DNA from: Saccopteryx bilineata
Lineage: Eukaryota > Chordata > Mammalia > Chiroptera > Emballonuridae
DNA length: 64,000 nt
NCBI RefSeq assembly: GCF_036850765.1
Contig: NC_089496.1
Coordinates: 106,413,767 to 106,477,766, forward strand
Reading direction: 5' to 3'
Part shown: one piece after another, positions 24,494 to 35,955 of the stretch
Layout of the letters: each line of letters starts with the position of its first letter
Position numbering within the stretch: position 1 is the stretch's first letter
The notes under the pieces: generated by a model
What the model was told of the DNA's origin: nothing
Seen by the model: only the letters and a program-made list of their open reading frames with translations
The model's database searches: none
Program-made: the position numbers and the translations under genes

Positions 24494-25689
24494 TTTCTCC
24501 ATCTTTTAAGGGGGCAGTGGGGACCCAACCCCCATCTCTCTCTCTCTGACTCCAAAGCTTGTTCATTTTTCTACCCTATCACGTCAGAAAACATTCCCTT
24601 TGGGGAAGCCTAAAATTCCTCCTCCTTCCTGGCCCAACCAAGCACCTGCCAGGGGACCCTTAAGGCTGGAGTGTCCTTGGTTGCCCCCGGGGGTGAGGTG
24701 CTCAAATCCTTCTCTTTTGCCGTGGCAGGTAAGAAATGTTTGGGACAACCTTGCCGAAAGCTGGGCGCCCGCACCGAGCCTGGGTGCCTCCTCCATATTT
24801 GGTGGCCTGGCAGTTGCTCCTGAAACCCGATTCCTAATGCCACAGGGCTGACCTTCGGTCCACTTCCCAGAATCCACCTGCAGTCCTGAGAAAGCCATTC
24901 GGGAGTGGGCGAGTTGGCGAGACGCTCTGGTCGTGATCTCACCATGTTAACGGAGGCTCTTGGTTGGCACGACCAGTGAGCCCGGGCTAGAGGCCTGGCA
25001 TGTACTTAAGAGGTAAGGTCAGGGAATTTTTAAAAAGATGCTGAAACACTTCAGCTCTCCGGGAAGTTGTATTTTTCGGGCAGAAAGTTGCTGTGACGGT
25101 TGGAGGATGGCTTTAAAATAGACGCGGGGCTCAGAGTGTCCCAGAGCCAAAGGAAGGCCGTTTGTTTATCTCTAGCAATGGCAGCAAAGGGAAGATTTGA
25201 AGAAGCGACTTGACAAGTCAGCTCGTCAGGTAGAGGGTTGTTGCCAAGTCTTTTCCCAGCCTGCTATTTGGGAGTGTGAGGGGAAACTTGAGAAATGCAC
25301 GCTCTTTTGCAGCGATGTGTGTTGACACAACAGACCCCCGGGATCCTCTTAGCAACAGGGCTTAGTACTGTTGCTAGGATGGGGAAACAGGGTTGGGGGG
25401 GACCACAAAGACACTAGGGAGTGTGGCCGGAGCCAGGGCCCTGAGGGCTGAGGGTGCTCCTCCCGACCTGCAGAAGGGGCTACCCGATGAAAGGGGAGTC
25501 ATCTATTTATCCTACATTCGACAAATATTTATGAAGCGCCTCTCTGTGCCAGGTGCTATTCTGGGCATGGACTCTGGGCTCCTGCACCACGTTATTCATA
25601 AACGTCCAGTTGTTTTAGTTACTTGGAGCGTGGCAGGAAGATGGCAGGGACCACAGGCAGTTATTTCCACTGTCTGGTGAGGCGGCATA

Positions 25690-25920
25690 AGGTAACGGTC
25701 ACGAGACACAGGCTCCAGACCCAAACTGTCCAGGTCCAAGTTCTGGCTTCGGCCACTTCCAAGCTGTGTGACCTTGGGCAAGCGGCTTAAACTCCCTGTG
25801 CTAAGTGACCTTGTCTGTGAAAGAGGTTTGTTGTAAGGATTGAATGCATTTCAACATAGAAAGCACTGAAGAGTACTTGGCTCAAAGACATTGTTTATAG
25901 TCGTAAGTTAGCTATTCTTG
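25690..25920 (+). repeat. MIR SINE relic
   Basis: CTGTGTGACCTTGGGCAAGC and the flanking sequence are the conserved MIR core. Confidence 0.75.
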
Positions 25921-26609
25921 TTACAGCAGAGAAAGTGCTGTGTAAGTGTTGGGTGTTATTATTATTGCGGAAAGAGCACTGGACTTCAAGTCAGAAGAAC
26001 TAGCCAAGCCACTTCACCCTCTGTTTCTCATCTGGAAAATGGAAAACATTATTTGACCGCCTGTTAACTTGCAGTGACTTTGTGCTGACCTTTGAAAAGT
26101 GCTATCTATATGGCATTCCTATGAATAATATGATGGCTTTCCTTGAACTCATCCAGCTGTGTTTGTGTTGGAGGGAGCTGGTATTCCTGAAGATTAGTTT
26201 TCTATTAGGCGGAGGGGCGGGGCTGAAAGAGTGAAAGGGAGACAGGACTCCCTTTTTTCTTTCCCAAAGACGAATCTGAGCCCGCGTCACCTTGCCTTTG
26301 ACTGAGGAGGTTTGGCAGGTGGTTCCTTATCCCTTCTTTATTCAGAGCAAAGATCTGTCTCCTATTCCATCTGTTGTATGCATCCGTCTGGGCTGTCAGA
26401 TGTGTCAATGTCTTTTCAGAATTACTTTAAAGGGAGTTTGATCATGGAATGAAGGGCAGGAGATTTTTCTGTGAAATTATTTGCAGAATGATTCACTGCA
26501 GATAATGTGGTGATGGAAAGGGAAGCCTGCCTGCAGTACGTTAGGGGGTGAGGCCTGCCTGACAGTCAGGAAGGAGGAACTGGATTACGATTTTTGTTTT
26601 TTTCTTTTC

Positions 26610-27008
26610 TCTTTCTTTTTTTTTAGAGAGAGACAGGAAGGGAGAGAGAAGGAGGGGAGAAAGATGAGAAACATCAACTCGTAGTTGCTTCATTTTACTT
26701 GTTCATTGATTGCTTCTTATACATGCCTTGACTGGGGGGCTCAAGCCGAGCCAGTGACCCCTTGCTTAAGCCAGTGACATTGGGCTCAAGCCAGCGACCT
26801 TGGCTTCAAGTTAGCGACCTTTGGGCTCAAGCTACAGACCTTTGGGCTCAAGCCAGGGACCTTGGGATGATGTCAATGGTCCCACATTCAAGCCAGCAAC
26901 CCAGTGCTCAAGCTAGCAAGTTCGTGCTGAGGCCAACAATATCTCACGCAAGTCAGCGGCCTCAGCGGCCCAGGCGATGCTCTATCTACTGTACCACCAC
27001 CAGTCAGG
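26610..27008 (-). mobile_element. tRNA-derived SINE, family D, antisense
   Basis: AGAGAGAGACAGGAAGGGAG at the left, repeated 'CAAGCCAGCGACCTTGGGCT' blocks, and ..TACTGTACCACCACCAGTCAGGC at the right. Approximate TSD CTGGATTACGATTTT / CTGGGTTACGACTTT. Confidence 0.85.
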
Positions 27009-27076
27009 CTGGGTTACGACTTTAAAAATTCATGACCCTGACATGAAAATGTCACTCACTTTGTACTGTGATCCTT

Positions 27077-27280
27077 TTTTTTTTTTTTTAAAGATTTTAT
27101 TTATCCATTTTTACTGGAGAAAGAAAGAAAGAGAGAGAGAAAAGAGATAGAAAGAACGGGGGAGGAGCAGGAAGCATCAACTCCCATATGTGCCTTGACC
27201 AGGCAAGCCCAGGGTTTTGAACTGGCAACCTCAGCATTTCAGGTCGACACTTTATCCACTGCGCCACCACAGGTCAGGCC
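27077..27280 (-). mobile_element. tRNA-derived SINE, family C, antisense
   Basis: T-run, AAGATTTTATTTATCC, then CATATGTGCCTTGACCAGGC and GCGCCACCACAGGTCAGGC. TSD TTGTACTGTG on both sides (27061, 27281). Confidence 0.92.
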
Positions 27281-27599
27281 TTGTACTGTGGTTCTTGAGT
27301 TATTATAGTGAACATGTTAAATCATGCATCTAAGGGAGTAATATTTTATAAAGAACCTTCAGCAAAAGAGTTAAGAACACTTTAGAGTTTAAATTAATGG
27401 TGATTTTAAGTTTGTGCCATCTTGATAATGTTCCCCAGGGATAACTGTCATCCTGGGTTCTCAGATCAGGAGACTGAGGCCCAAGGACATGGAGGCACTG
27501 TCATTGTAGGTAGGTCTGCAGTCCTTAGGTGAGGAATCAGTCCCAGCATCTCTGCCTCCTTTAACACCTTCCCGTTGAAGGGATAGAACAGAGATGCCT

Positions 27600-27830
27600 T
27601 TTCCTGGCTCTGGAGTCAGAGAGAAATGGGTCCATCCCAACTCCACTGCTATGTGATCTTGGCCAAATACTCAACCTCTCAAAGTCTCAGCTCTGAACAG
27701 GGACACAAATAGCATCTTCTTCATAGGATTGTTGTGAAGACACAATGACACAGGTAATGGAGAGTTACTGGCACAGTGCCTGGCACTTAGTAAGTGCTCA
27801 GTAAACAGAAGCTATTATTATTGTTCTGTC
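27600..27830 (+). repeat. MIR SINE relic
   Basis: GTGATCTTGGCCAAATACTC, TCATAGGATTGTTGTGAAG and GTGCCTGGCACTTAGTAAG together give the body and tail of a MIR. Confidence 0.8.
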
Positions 27831-28378
27831 ATTGTTACCTCCCCCCCAATTCGGTTCTAGCAAAAGTGAATGGAGATTATCTAATTGTAGTGTCATGTTA
27901 GCACTGGAATGTATGAACCCCGGGAGTTGTAGCATCGTGTAATTTTACCTTGGGGCACAACTGAGTGAGTGTAAGCAGCCAACCATTCAGAGAAATGTAC
28001 CAGATGGGGATACATCTCATTTGGGCTTTTCTCTACCTGCTGGCTCTGCTCTCTTTTCCTGCAACGGCTCAAAACAGGCTGTCAGTAACTCTGCATTTGT
28101 ATTCTACACAAGCCACCATCCAATTCTCCACCCTCTTGTTCCTAGGAAGTTCTGGAGGACCTGGCTTGATCTGAGTCTTATGCACACCTGATGGGCAAGG
28201 GTGTAGGGTCTCATGATTGGCATTTCCATGAGAACCTCAGGAACAGAGGGTATGGGTGAAAGAATTCTGTAGAATAGGTAGATCCAGTCCCCCTAAAGGG
28301 GTGTGTGTTGTTTTGAGGAGTGGGAATTCAGGGGCCAGTGCCGCCATCAAGGAGGACAAGATAAAAGATGACCACTGC

Positions 28379-29041
28379 GCCTGACCAGGTGGTGGCGCAG
28401 TGGATAGAGCATCAGACTAGGATGCAGAGGGCCCAGGTTCGAGACCCCAAGGTCGCCAGCTTGAGTGTGGGCTCATCTGGTTTGGGCAGAGCTCACCAGC
28501 TTGAGCCCAAGGTCGCTGGCTCGAGCAAGGGGTCACTTGGTCTGCTGTAGCCCCCCCCCCCCCAGCCAAGGCACATTGAGAAAGTAATCAATGAACAACT
28601 AAGGTGTCGCAAGGAGAAATTGTTGCTTCTCATCCCTTTCCCTTCCTGCTGCCTGTCTGTCTCTGTCCCTCTCTCTGACTCTCTCTGTCTCTGTCCCTCT
28701 CTCTGACTCTCCCTGTCTCTGTCCCTCTCTCTGACTCTCCCTGTCTCTGTCCTTCTCTCTGACTCTCCCTGTCTCTGTCCCTCTCTCTGACTCTCTCTGT
28801 CTCTGTCCCTCTCTCTGACTCTCTCTGTCTCTGTCCCTCTCTCTGACTCTCCCTGTCTCTGTCCCTCTCTCTGACTCTCCCTGTCTCTGTCCTTCTCTCT
28901 GACTCTCCCTGTCTCTGTCCCTCTCTCTGACTCTCTCTGTCTCTGTCCCTCTCTCTGACTCTCTCTGTCTCTGTCCCTCTCTCTGACTCTCTCTGTCTCT
29001 GCCACACACACACACACACACACACATACACACACACACAC
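28379..29041 (+). mobile_element. tRNA-derived SINE, family B, with an expanded minisatellite tail
   Basis: The SINE body runs 28379-28650. The tail has grown into about 12 copies of a 28-bp unit (28655-29000) and a (CA)n run (29003-29042). The exact TSD AAAGATGACCACTGC at 28364-28378 and 29042-29056 shows that the whole 663 bp is one insertion. Confidence 0.95.
28655..29000. repeat. 28-bp minisatellite within a SINE tail
   Basis: Unit GTCTCTGTCCCTCTCTCTGA + CTCTCYCT, with variants CCCT/CTCT and TCCC/TCCT. The reverse strand reads as Arg/Glu/Asp/Gln-rich frames in all phases because the unit has no stops. It is not a gene. Confidence 0.95.
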
Positions 29042-29188
29042 AAAGATGACCACTGCTTGGGGTTCATAAAGGCCCTTTCCTCATTTCTGATTTTTTCAAT
29101 CATGCTTAAATGAGCATCATTTAAATTCAGTTTTTTAAACATCTCATCTCTCTCTGTGCTGTGATTTGAAGTTTGGACTGTGCTTTGT

Positions 29189-29601
29189 TGTTGTTTTTTT
29201 TTGGGTTTTTTTTTGTATTTCTCTGAAGCTAGAAATGGGGAGAGACAGTCAGACAGACTCCTGCATGTGCCCGACTGACTGGGATCCACTGGCACGCCCA
29301 CCAGGGGGCAACGCTCTGCCCACCAGGGGGTGATGCTCTGCCCCTCCGGGGCATCGCTCTGTCGCAACCAGAGCCACTCTAGCGCCTGGGGCAGAGGCCA
29401 AGGAGCCATCCCCAGCGCCCAGGCCATCTTTGCTCCAATGGAGCCTCGACTGCGGGAGAGGAAGAGAGAGACAGAGAGGAAGGAGAGGGGGAGGGGAGGA
29501 GAAGCAGATGGGCGCTTCTCCTGTGTGCCCTGGCCGAGAATCGAACCCAGGACTTCTGCACGCCAGGCCGACGCTCTACCACTGAGCCAACCAGCCAGGG
29601 C
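29189..29601 (-). mobile_element. tRNA-derived SINE, family A, antisense
   Basis: GTATTTCTCTGAAGCTAGAA to GAGCCAACCAGCCAGGGC. It has two 'CCCACCAGGGGG..GCTCTG' blocks. TSD CTGTGCTTTGT (29178-29188 and 29602-29612). Confidence 0.94.
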
Positions 29602-30235
29602 CTGTGCTTTGTATTTTTTGCATCTTGGTTTTAAAACTCAACTGAACAGCAGGCAAGCTTGTTGCGGGAGTTTAAAAAAAAAGCTCCCAAATCTCAGAAT
29701 AGTGAAAACATCAAATGGGTGGTCATACGTTTCCAAGGGCCCCTAATTGGCTTTTAAAGGGCCCATTTGGCTTTTAAAAAGGTTTCCAGCTGAATCTTGG
29801 TGTGCAAAACCGTGGCTGGGGTGGGAGGGGGGAGAAAATGTGTTTTCACCTAGGCAGTGAAGCGAACAAATTGGATACTTTAAGATCTTAGACTTAAAAT
29901 CCCCACTTTCTCCAAGGAGCAGAGGGCTCCTCAAAGTGTAGCAGATGTCCCCAGTCTTGGTTTCTTACTAACCCAGTCATCCTACTCACCTGGACTCACT
30001 TGTGTAAGTGTGTTTCTTCTCCATCAGACGAGAGCAGGGGTCACGCTCGCTCTGCTCACCATCCGCCCTCTAAGAGTAGCGCCGTGCCGGCCCGTGGTAG
30101 GTGCTCAGTGGATGATAAGGCCAGTGAACCGCCCAGCCCTTAAATGTCGCGGTCAGAGGCCCAGTGGTAAATGTTTTTGTGTTTTCAGAGATTCCTGTTT
30201 GATTTCATTTCTTGCTTCTCTTTCTTCTCTCTCAG

Positions 30236-30348
30236 AAGACTTCATCAGCTCAGAGTCCAGGATCCCTGCAGCCAGCGGGGAACAGTCAGAATATAAAAAG
30301 GAAGGCGGAGGAGAAGCCCGGGAACACTGACTGTGGAGACCGGCCCAG
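30236..30348 (+). CDS. TACC2: TACC2 second coding exon
   Basis: The exon is 113 nt, with acceptor ..TTCTTCTCTCTCAG (AG 30234-30235) after a long pyrimidine tract and donor CAG|GTAGGA (GT 30349-30350). It encodes KTSSAQSPGSLQP.., then AGNSQNIKRKAEE.., then ..CGDRP, and ends with two bases (AG) of a split codon. The block GNSQNIKRK is identical to the human long isoform as I recall it, and the exon encodes the same number of residues (38 counting the split codon). The basic KRK patch is the only charged cluster and could act in nuclear targeting, which is inference. Phase 2 at the 3' end matches the giant exon, whose first base completes AGA (Arg). Confidence 0.9.
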
Positions 30349-30639
30349 GTAGGAGCCCGGTTCTGAGGGCAGACGCAGCCCACGGCCTGGCCCGCTCACT
30401 GCCTGCCCAGCGTTTGCTCTGAAAAATGTACCCTAAAACCCATGCACATACCTCAGTGGTTCATAGACCTCCAGTGATAGCCTAGACCTGCCTGATTGGA
30501 AAATTAATGTTTTTCGGCCCAAAGATGAAATTAGTAATTATAGGCTTCCATTCAGCAACAATCCAGGTTGTTTTATGTTCATTGTCAGAACTTAAAATAA
30601 AACAGATGAGGCTACCAAGGAACGTATGTAGGGATATCT

Positions 30640-32400
30640 AATCTGTGGCTAAGTTGGGGTCCATTATGGGGGAGAAGAAATTTTCCTCTACCCTTGTTAG
30701 TTCTTCTGACTGGTCTAATAATTAAATCAATATGAGACAGATTAACGAGAGAACATAACCAAGTTTAATTTCACACATACATATAAGAGCCCCACAAACA
30801 TGAGGGGTTCAAAGGCAGTCAGGGAAAATGAGGTACGAATGGCATCCTAAGATAAGGAGCAAGGGAAGAGCCCCAGGGCCCCAGAGGGGAGGAAGGTCAT
30901 TTGTGGGATGATAAAAAAGAGCAGATGTTCAGTAATTATATATTGACCCTGCCATGTAGATAGGGCATACAAAGTTATCTCTGATAATAACTCTTATTAT
31001 GGGCAAAGCCCTTAATTTAAATTCTTCCCGGTTGTTCAGCAGGGTGAGGGGGTCAGAAGTTTCTCTTGAGCCCACCGGGTCTCGACTGCCTTTATCTCAA
31101 AGTAATCTTCATGCCAACGTGGCTCATCTTGGGGAGACCAGTTCTGAGCCCTTTCACTGTGGGCACCAGAGGGTGAGACACACTCACAGAACGATTACTA
31201 AAGTGTCAGTCCTGGGGAGGCTGGGAGGCTGAATTCCAGAAATCAACACAACTGCACTGTCGCAGTGCATTGTGGCCAGTGCAGGTGTGGCCCACTGCTC
31301 GGGGGCTCCTCCTTGGCCCACAGTCAGGTCCTGGTTTCCCTGCCGTGGCTATTGGGAAGAAGTCCAATAGACTCCCTCGTGCTGTGTGCAGCACCCACAG
31401 TTTTGGGAGGTCTTCACAGCAGAAGGCCAGCAAACATAAACCTTCAGACCCCAGAAAGGACACGAGCCAAGGACACTAGAGGCAATGAATGATTGCCAGT
31501 GGGTTGAGTGCATGATCTGATTAGGAAACCTCTCCTGAACTATGGAAGCCCAGCTTCAAGGACACTATAATTACAGGTCTTAAAGGAATGAATAAATAGG
31601 AGCTCCAAGGAACAAAAATGCAAAATTGAATGCCAGGTCTCCCCTCCCCTTCATATAGATACCAAACAGGGAAACTTGGGTCGTGAATGCTTTGCAATAG
31701 CTTTGAACCTTAAGAGTTTAAGCACCAATTGTTTCTTTGGCTTTAAACTGTGGACAATCATGGGGAGTGAGTGAGAGTGACCCCTGGTGGCAGGAATTTT
31801 TGCAGAGGAGGAACCTTGAACCTCTTGGCATGAACAGTGGGTTTCTTTAGGGCAGAATTACAGAATACGCCTTGGACAGCGCCTTTGATCTCTGTTCCAC
31901 TTTCACAGAACTTTTATCAGGGTAACCAGACAAAGGTTTTAATATTTGGTTCTAAGGAGGCCAGATGACTGGTCTGAATTGGCTCGAGGGTGATCATGAA
32001 ACGAATGGATAAATTCGTCTTTTCTGGAATTCTGCACAAGGGAAGTCACTGCTGGCCATCTTGGTGAGGCTGGGAAATTATCTGGGCCTATGTCACAGCT
32101 GGACTGAAAAGCCTAACAGCCTAACAGACTCAGAGGTCTTTTGTTTCTTGTTCCTCAGCTTTAGTCAATTACCATTTTTCTCCTTGAAGAGGAAGTGACC
32201 CTCGCTGGCATGAAAATTGAGCATAAAAGAGGTGCCTTCTGAGAGCAAGCCCAGAGAAGCAACTTCCTGTTTGCAATTAAAAACAATTCCCTTGCATAAG
32301 TGTAAGATGTCTATTGTGCAGGGCCTGGGCTCACTAACTCAGAAACAATCAAGAGGTGGCCGTGCAGGGTTCTGAGTTTTGGAGGGAGTCAGGACGTGTA
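30640..32400. mobile_element. Possible LTR/ERV-type remnant
   Basis: The block from TAATCTGTGGCTAAGTTGGG through CAAAGTTATCTCTGATAATA to CTCATCTTGGGGAGACCA looks like a dispersed laurasiatherian repeat rather than unique DNA. I cannot name the family, and no retroviral reading frame is visible. Orientation and limits are uncertain. Confidence 0.35.
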
Positions 32401-32818
32401 CAGGAGGAGAGGATGTGTGCGGCCCCTGGGTGCTGTTTCAGCAGGCGTACCCCCTGGGGTCTGCAACGATGATCAGCATAACTTTTAACGTTCATTTTGC
32501 AGACGAGCATCGGATATTGTGCCAGATGCTCTATTTGGGCAAAATAAAAACCTTTTCATTGACTCAGTTCGTTTCCGATTCAGAATCCCTACTCAGTCAG
32601 GCTGGTGGGAATGCCCACGTTAGCTATCCTTGTGACCCGCCTCTACCGACCTGGTGTATGGAGGCCCTCACCGTCTCCTCCTCACCCCGTTACCACGGAG
32701 ATGCCCACTGCTCCCAGCCGCACTGTCCCTCGGGCCCTGTGACTGTGCTGCTTGATGCCATATTGTGCATGTGGGACCCTTTGGTGAGGCTGGGAGCCCC
32801 GTGGTCATTCCCTTAGGC

Positions 32819-33157
32819 CAGGGGTAGTCAACCTTTTAATCCCTACCGCCCACTTTTGTATCTCTGTTAGTAGTAAAATTTTCTAACCGCCCACCGGTTC
32901 CACAGTAATGGTGATTTATAAAGTAGGGAAGTCACTTTACTTTATAAAATTTATAAAGCAGAGTTACAGCAAGTTAAAGCATATAATAATAATTACTTAC
33001 CAAGTACTTTAGGTCGGATTTTCGCTAAGTTTGGCAGAATAAATCTTTATAAAACAACTTATATAGTCAAATCTATCTTTTTATTTATACTTTGGTTGCT
33101 CCGCTAACCGCCCACCATGAAAACTGGAACGCCCCCTAGTGGGCGGTAAGGACACTG
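32819..33157 (+). mobile_element. hAT-type MITE (non-autonomous DNA transposon), copy 1
   Basis: It begins CAGGGGTAGTCAACC and ends ..GGCGGTAAGGACACTG. An exact 8-bp TSD, CCTTAGGC (32811-32818 and 33158-33165), is diagnostic for hAT. The interior is AT-rich and non-coding, with a subterminal palindrome around CCCCCTAGTGGGCGG. The right terminal repeat lacks the GGTTGACTAC block seen in copy 2. Confidence 0.88.
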
Positions 33158-34239
33158 CCTTAGGCCCTCTGTGCTCACCCCGCCTCACCTCCTGCGAGCT
33201 CGGGGACTCGATCAGACGTCGACCCCTTCCTTTCCCTGCTCTTTCTTCATTGTGCTCAAGTGCATTTGCCTTTTCTCTTCGCCTCATCTGACAACCGGCA
33301 ATTCCTTTCCAGAGGATATATTTATTGTAGGTTTGTACCAAAGATAAGAGGAGCCGCCAACCTCGGACTGTTTCTGTTTTCTACTTGTAAGGACTCCAGA
33401 GAGAAAGCGCAGGAAGGCCTGCAGTGGCTCCTGCTGGAGCTGGAGGCAAGGAGAGAATATAGGGGGGAAAGGCACACGTCAATATTGCCAACGACAGGCC
33501 CTCCGCGCAGGCGTGATACCCCTCTACAGATGGGAAAACTGAGGCTTGGAGCACTGTGTTCTCTGTGCCTTAGTGGTGGAGAGTCCACGGTTCCCCCTGC
33601 AGGCTCCTCCTTCCTCTGAACTGTTCAAGAACTTGGTATATCCCCAAAGGGGTAAATTCTAGCTCTGATAGGGAGTCCCATCAGTTCAACTGCCTTGCCT
33701 TCTACTTGCCACGTGGTGTCGCTGTTGTATCTTAGCCCTGCACTGGCCAAACCCCTGCAGGGGCTGGGCTGCATCTTCCGGACTGCCCCAGCCTTCAAAG
33801 GATGACCCCGACCTCCCATGATGATGCTAAGGTCAGGCTGCACGTCTTACTGCTGAGCAATGTCCACCCCAGAGCACAGCAGCCCTGGATACCCGCATTC
33901 AGACGGGTTCCAGGTCCACTGCCCACTGTTCATGGAGACTCCCTTTCTCTCCTGGGTTACCAACAAGCAGGGATGGGCAGCCTTTTCCTCTTAAACCCTA
34001 AAAACACAATGGATCTCATCTTGCAAACTTTCCCCAGATAATGGTGCTGTTAGATTGCCCCGGAAGAAATTAGGTAAAAAATGGTTGGAGAGTAGACAAT
34101 CGTGTGTTTTGACATTGTGCTTGCTCATTTGTCCAAGGTAAGCCACGAGTGATTCTCAGAGACGATGGGCTTTTCTGGCGAATTTCTGGCACCTCTGTCA
34201 CTGAAGAAGGGGTGAAAACTCAACAGCCTAGATTAGCTC

Positions 34240-34412
34240 CCATCTGTGGTTCTGCAAGAGAAGAGGCATCAGAATCCTGTCAGGCTTGCGGGGCCTCCCC
34301 TCCCGAGATTCTGAGTCGGTAGGTCTGGGGCGAGGCCTGAGAACGAGCATTTCTAACCAGGTGCCATGAGTGCTGCTGATCCAGGGACCAGGCTGAGAAC
34401 TGCTACATTATG
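34240..34412 (-). mobile_element. MER5/MER20-like hAT relic
   Basis: 'GGCATCAGAATCCTGTCAGG', 'GAGATTCTGAGTCGGTAGG' and 'CCAGGCTGAGAACTGCT' are the familiar order of an old mammalian hAT element. The terminal GGTTCTC-like end is weak. Confidence 0.55.
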
Positions 34413-35774
34413 TCCTACAGCTGCGGGAGGGACAGGCTCAGTGACATTGGTGGTCAGCAGAAGAAGGCTTCTGCGTGGGCTGGATACTGGACAAGGAGAT
34501 CCTCTGGGTGGGTGTGGGGGGACTTGGACCCAATGGGGACGGCCGCAGAGGCCAGTCCTGGTACGGGCAGGCTCTCTGAGCCGGAACTCTGCGGCTGAGC
34601 CGGAAACGAGCCTGGACCACAGCGGGGGATGTGCACCGCAGACAGAAGTGCAGAAGGGAGCCAGACAGAGGAGGACTTGGAGGTCAGGTGGGAGGTTGAG
34701 ATGTATCCCGCTGATAACTGGAAGCAGGGAAGCATTTTGTGGTTGGTCAGTTTGTATTTAAACAAGGGTTTAAGCAAGCAAGGGAAGTGTTCAAAAAACT
34801 AATTTCGGGGCTCCAATTGGTGCACTGAGGGGGGAGACTGGAAGGGTAGCAGGGATGGTGGCTGGGGGACAAGCCCCGGTAGGACCCACAGAAGTGGGTG
34901 AGTTTCGATCATTTCTCCAAGTTATTCTCAGGCTGGTATGTAGTATTCTTATGTTTGTGACTTCAAAACTCCATGAGGAGCAGGGGAAGGGCTTGGGGTT
35001 GGGCTGAAAGGTAGCAAATGAAACCAGGCAGAGCGGTGTTTCCATTCTCCCCAAATCATAAGATTTACCTGGAGGTTAGCTATCTATACACATTCCCAGG
35101 CCCCAGGCCAGTCCTGAACAGAACCGCTGGGAGTGGAGCGTGGAATCTGTGCGCTCCCTCAGCAGTGGGCTCCTTCTCGATTCCTCTGAGCAGGGGAGTT
35201 TGTTGAAATCCTGACCTATTGCCAGGTCTACCTGATCATCGGTTAAAATACCCCGTTTCCCGACCCCCACCCTTGAAGAGAAGGACCCAGTAGCGTTGGG
35301 GTGAGACCAAAAATCTGTTTTTAAATGAAAAGCCTGTGTGGTTCTTATGATGAAGTTTGGAGAAGGCTGACCTGGGGTTACTATCAGTCCAGTGGTGATA
35401 GCTAACTTTTCCTTTTTTTTTTTTTTTTTTTTTTTTTTGCATTTCTGTGAACTTTAAATTTAAGACTCAGAATTTGGGGATAATTAACAAACACCAAAGC
35501 CTTTTGCCTGCCTTCTCTCTTCTATTTTTTTGTTTCAACAAATAGCTATCGGGCATCCATTTTGGCCCTGATGCCGTGCTGTGTGCGGGGTACACAGCCT
35601 ACAGCAGGGGCCCAGGGGTCTCTGCTCCAGGGGACAAGTAGGTTGCAAGGAGGAAGTCAGACTCAGAACAAGGAAACAAAGGGAGGGACACTTTCAGGTC
35701 ATATCAGGGCTCCAAAAGACACCAAACGGGCGCTGTGATAGACAACAGAAAAGGGAGTGGCTAGTTTAGGATGG

Positions 35775-35955
35775 ATTAGTGGTTCTCAAAGAAAGGTTTT
35801 CAGTTGATCGGCCAGCTCAGCATCTCCTGGGTGCTTATTAGAAATGCAGAGTCTCGGGCCCCGGCACAGACTCGCTGAATCAGGAACTCGGAGCGGGTCC
35901 CAACCATCTGTGCTTTATTTAACAAGCCTTCCCGGTGATTCTGATACCCCTGGAT
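35775..35955 (+). mobile_element. MER5/MER20-like hAT relic
   Basis: AGTGGTTCTCAAAGAAAGG, TTAGAAATGCAGAGTCTCGG, GAATCAGGAACTCGG and GGTGATTCTGATACCC form the expected series. Confidence 0.65.

Larger units (their letters stand above)
10925..30235 (+). other. TACC2: TACC2 intron between the start exon and second coding exon
   Basis: This 19.3-kb intron is bounded by GTGGGT and TCTCTCAG. It holds antisense L1 blocks (12380-14850, 19540-21610), a 42-bp minisatellite, a U2 fragment, about ten tRNA-SINEs and several MIRs. Stretches 10930-11955, 14850-16190, 17065-18190, 18580-19320, 22270-23740 and 24510-26600 contain nothing else I recognise apart from weak MIR/L2-like pieces. Confidence 0.85.

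Noticed and set aside
28493..29427. Long Arg/Glu/Asp/Gln-rich frames on the minus strand (186, 146 and 265 codons)
   Set aside because: They are readings of the 28-bp minisatellite and SINE tail in different phases. The unit has no stop codon.
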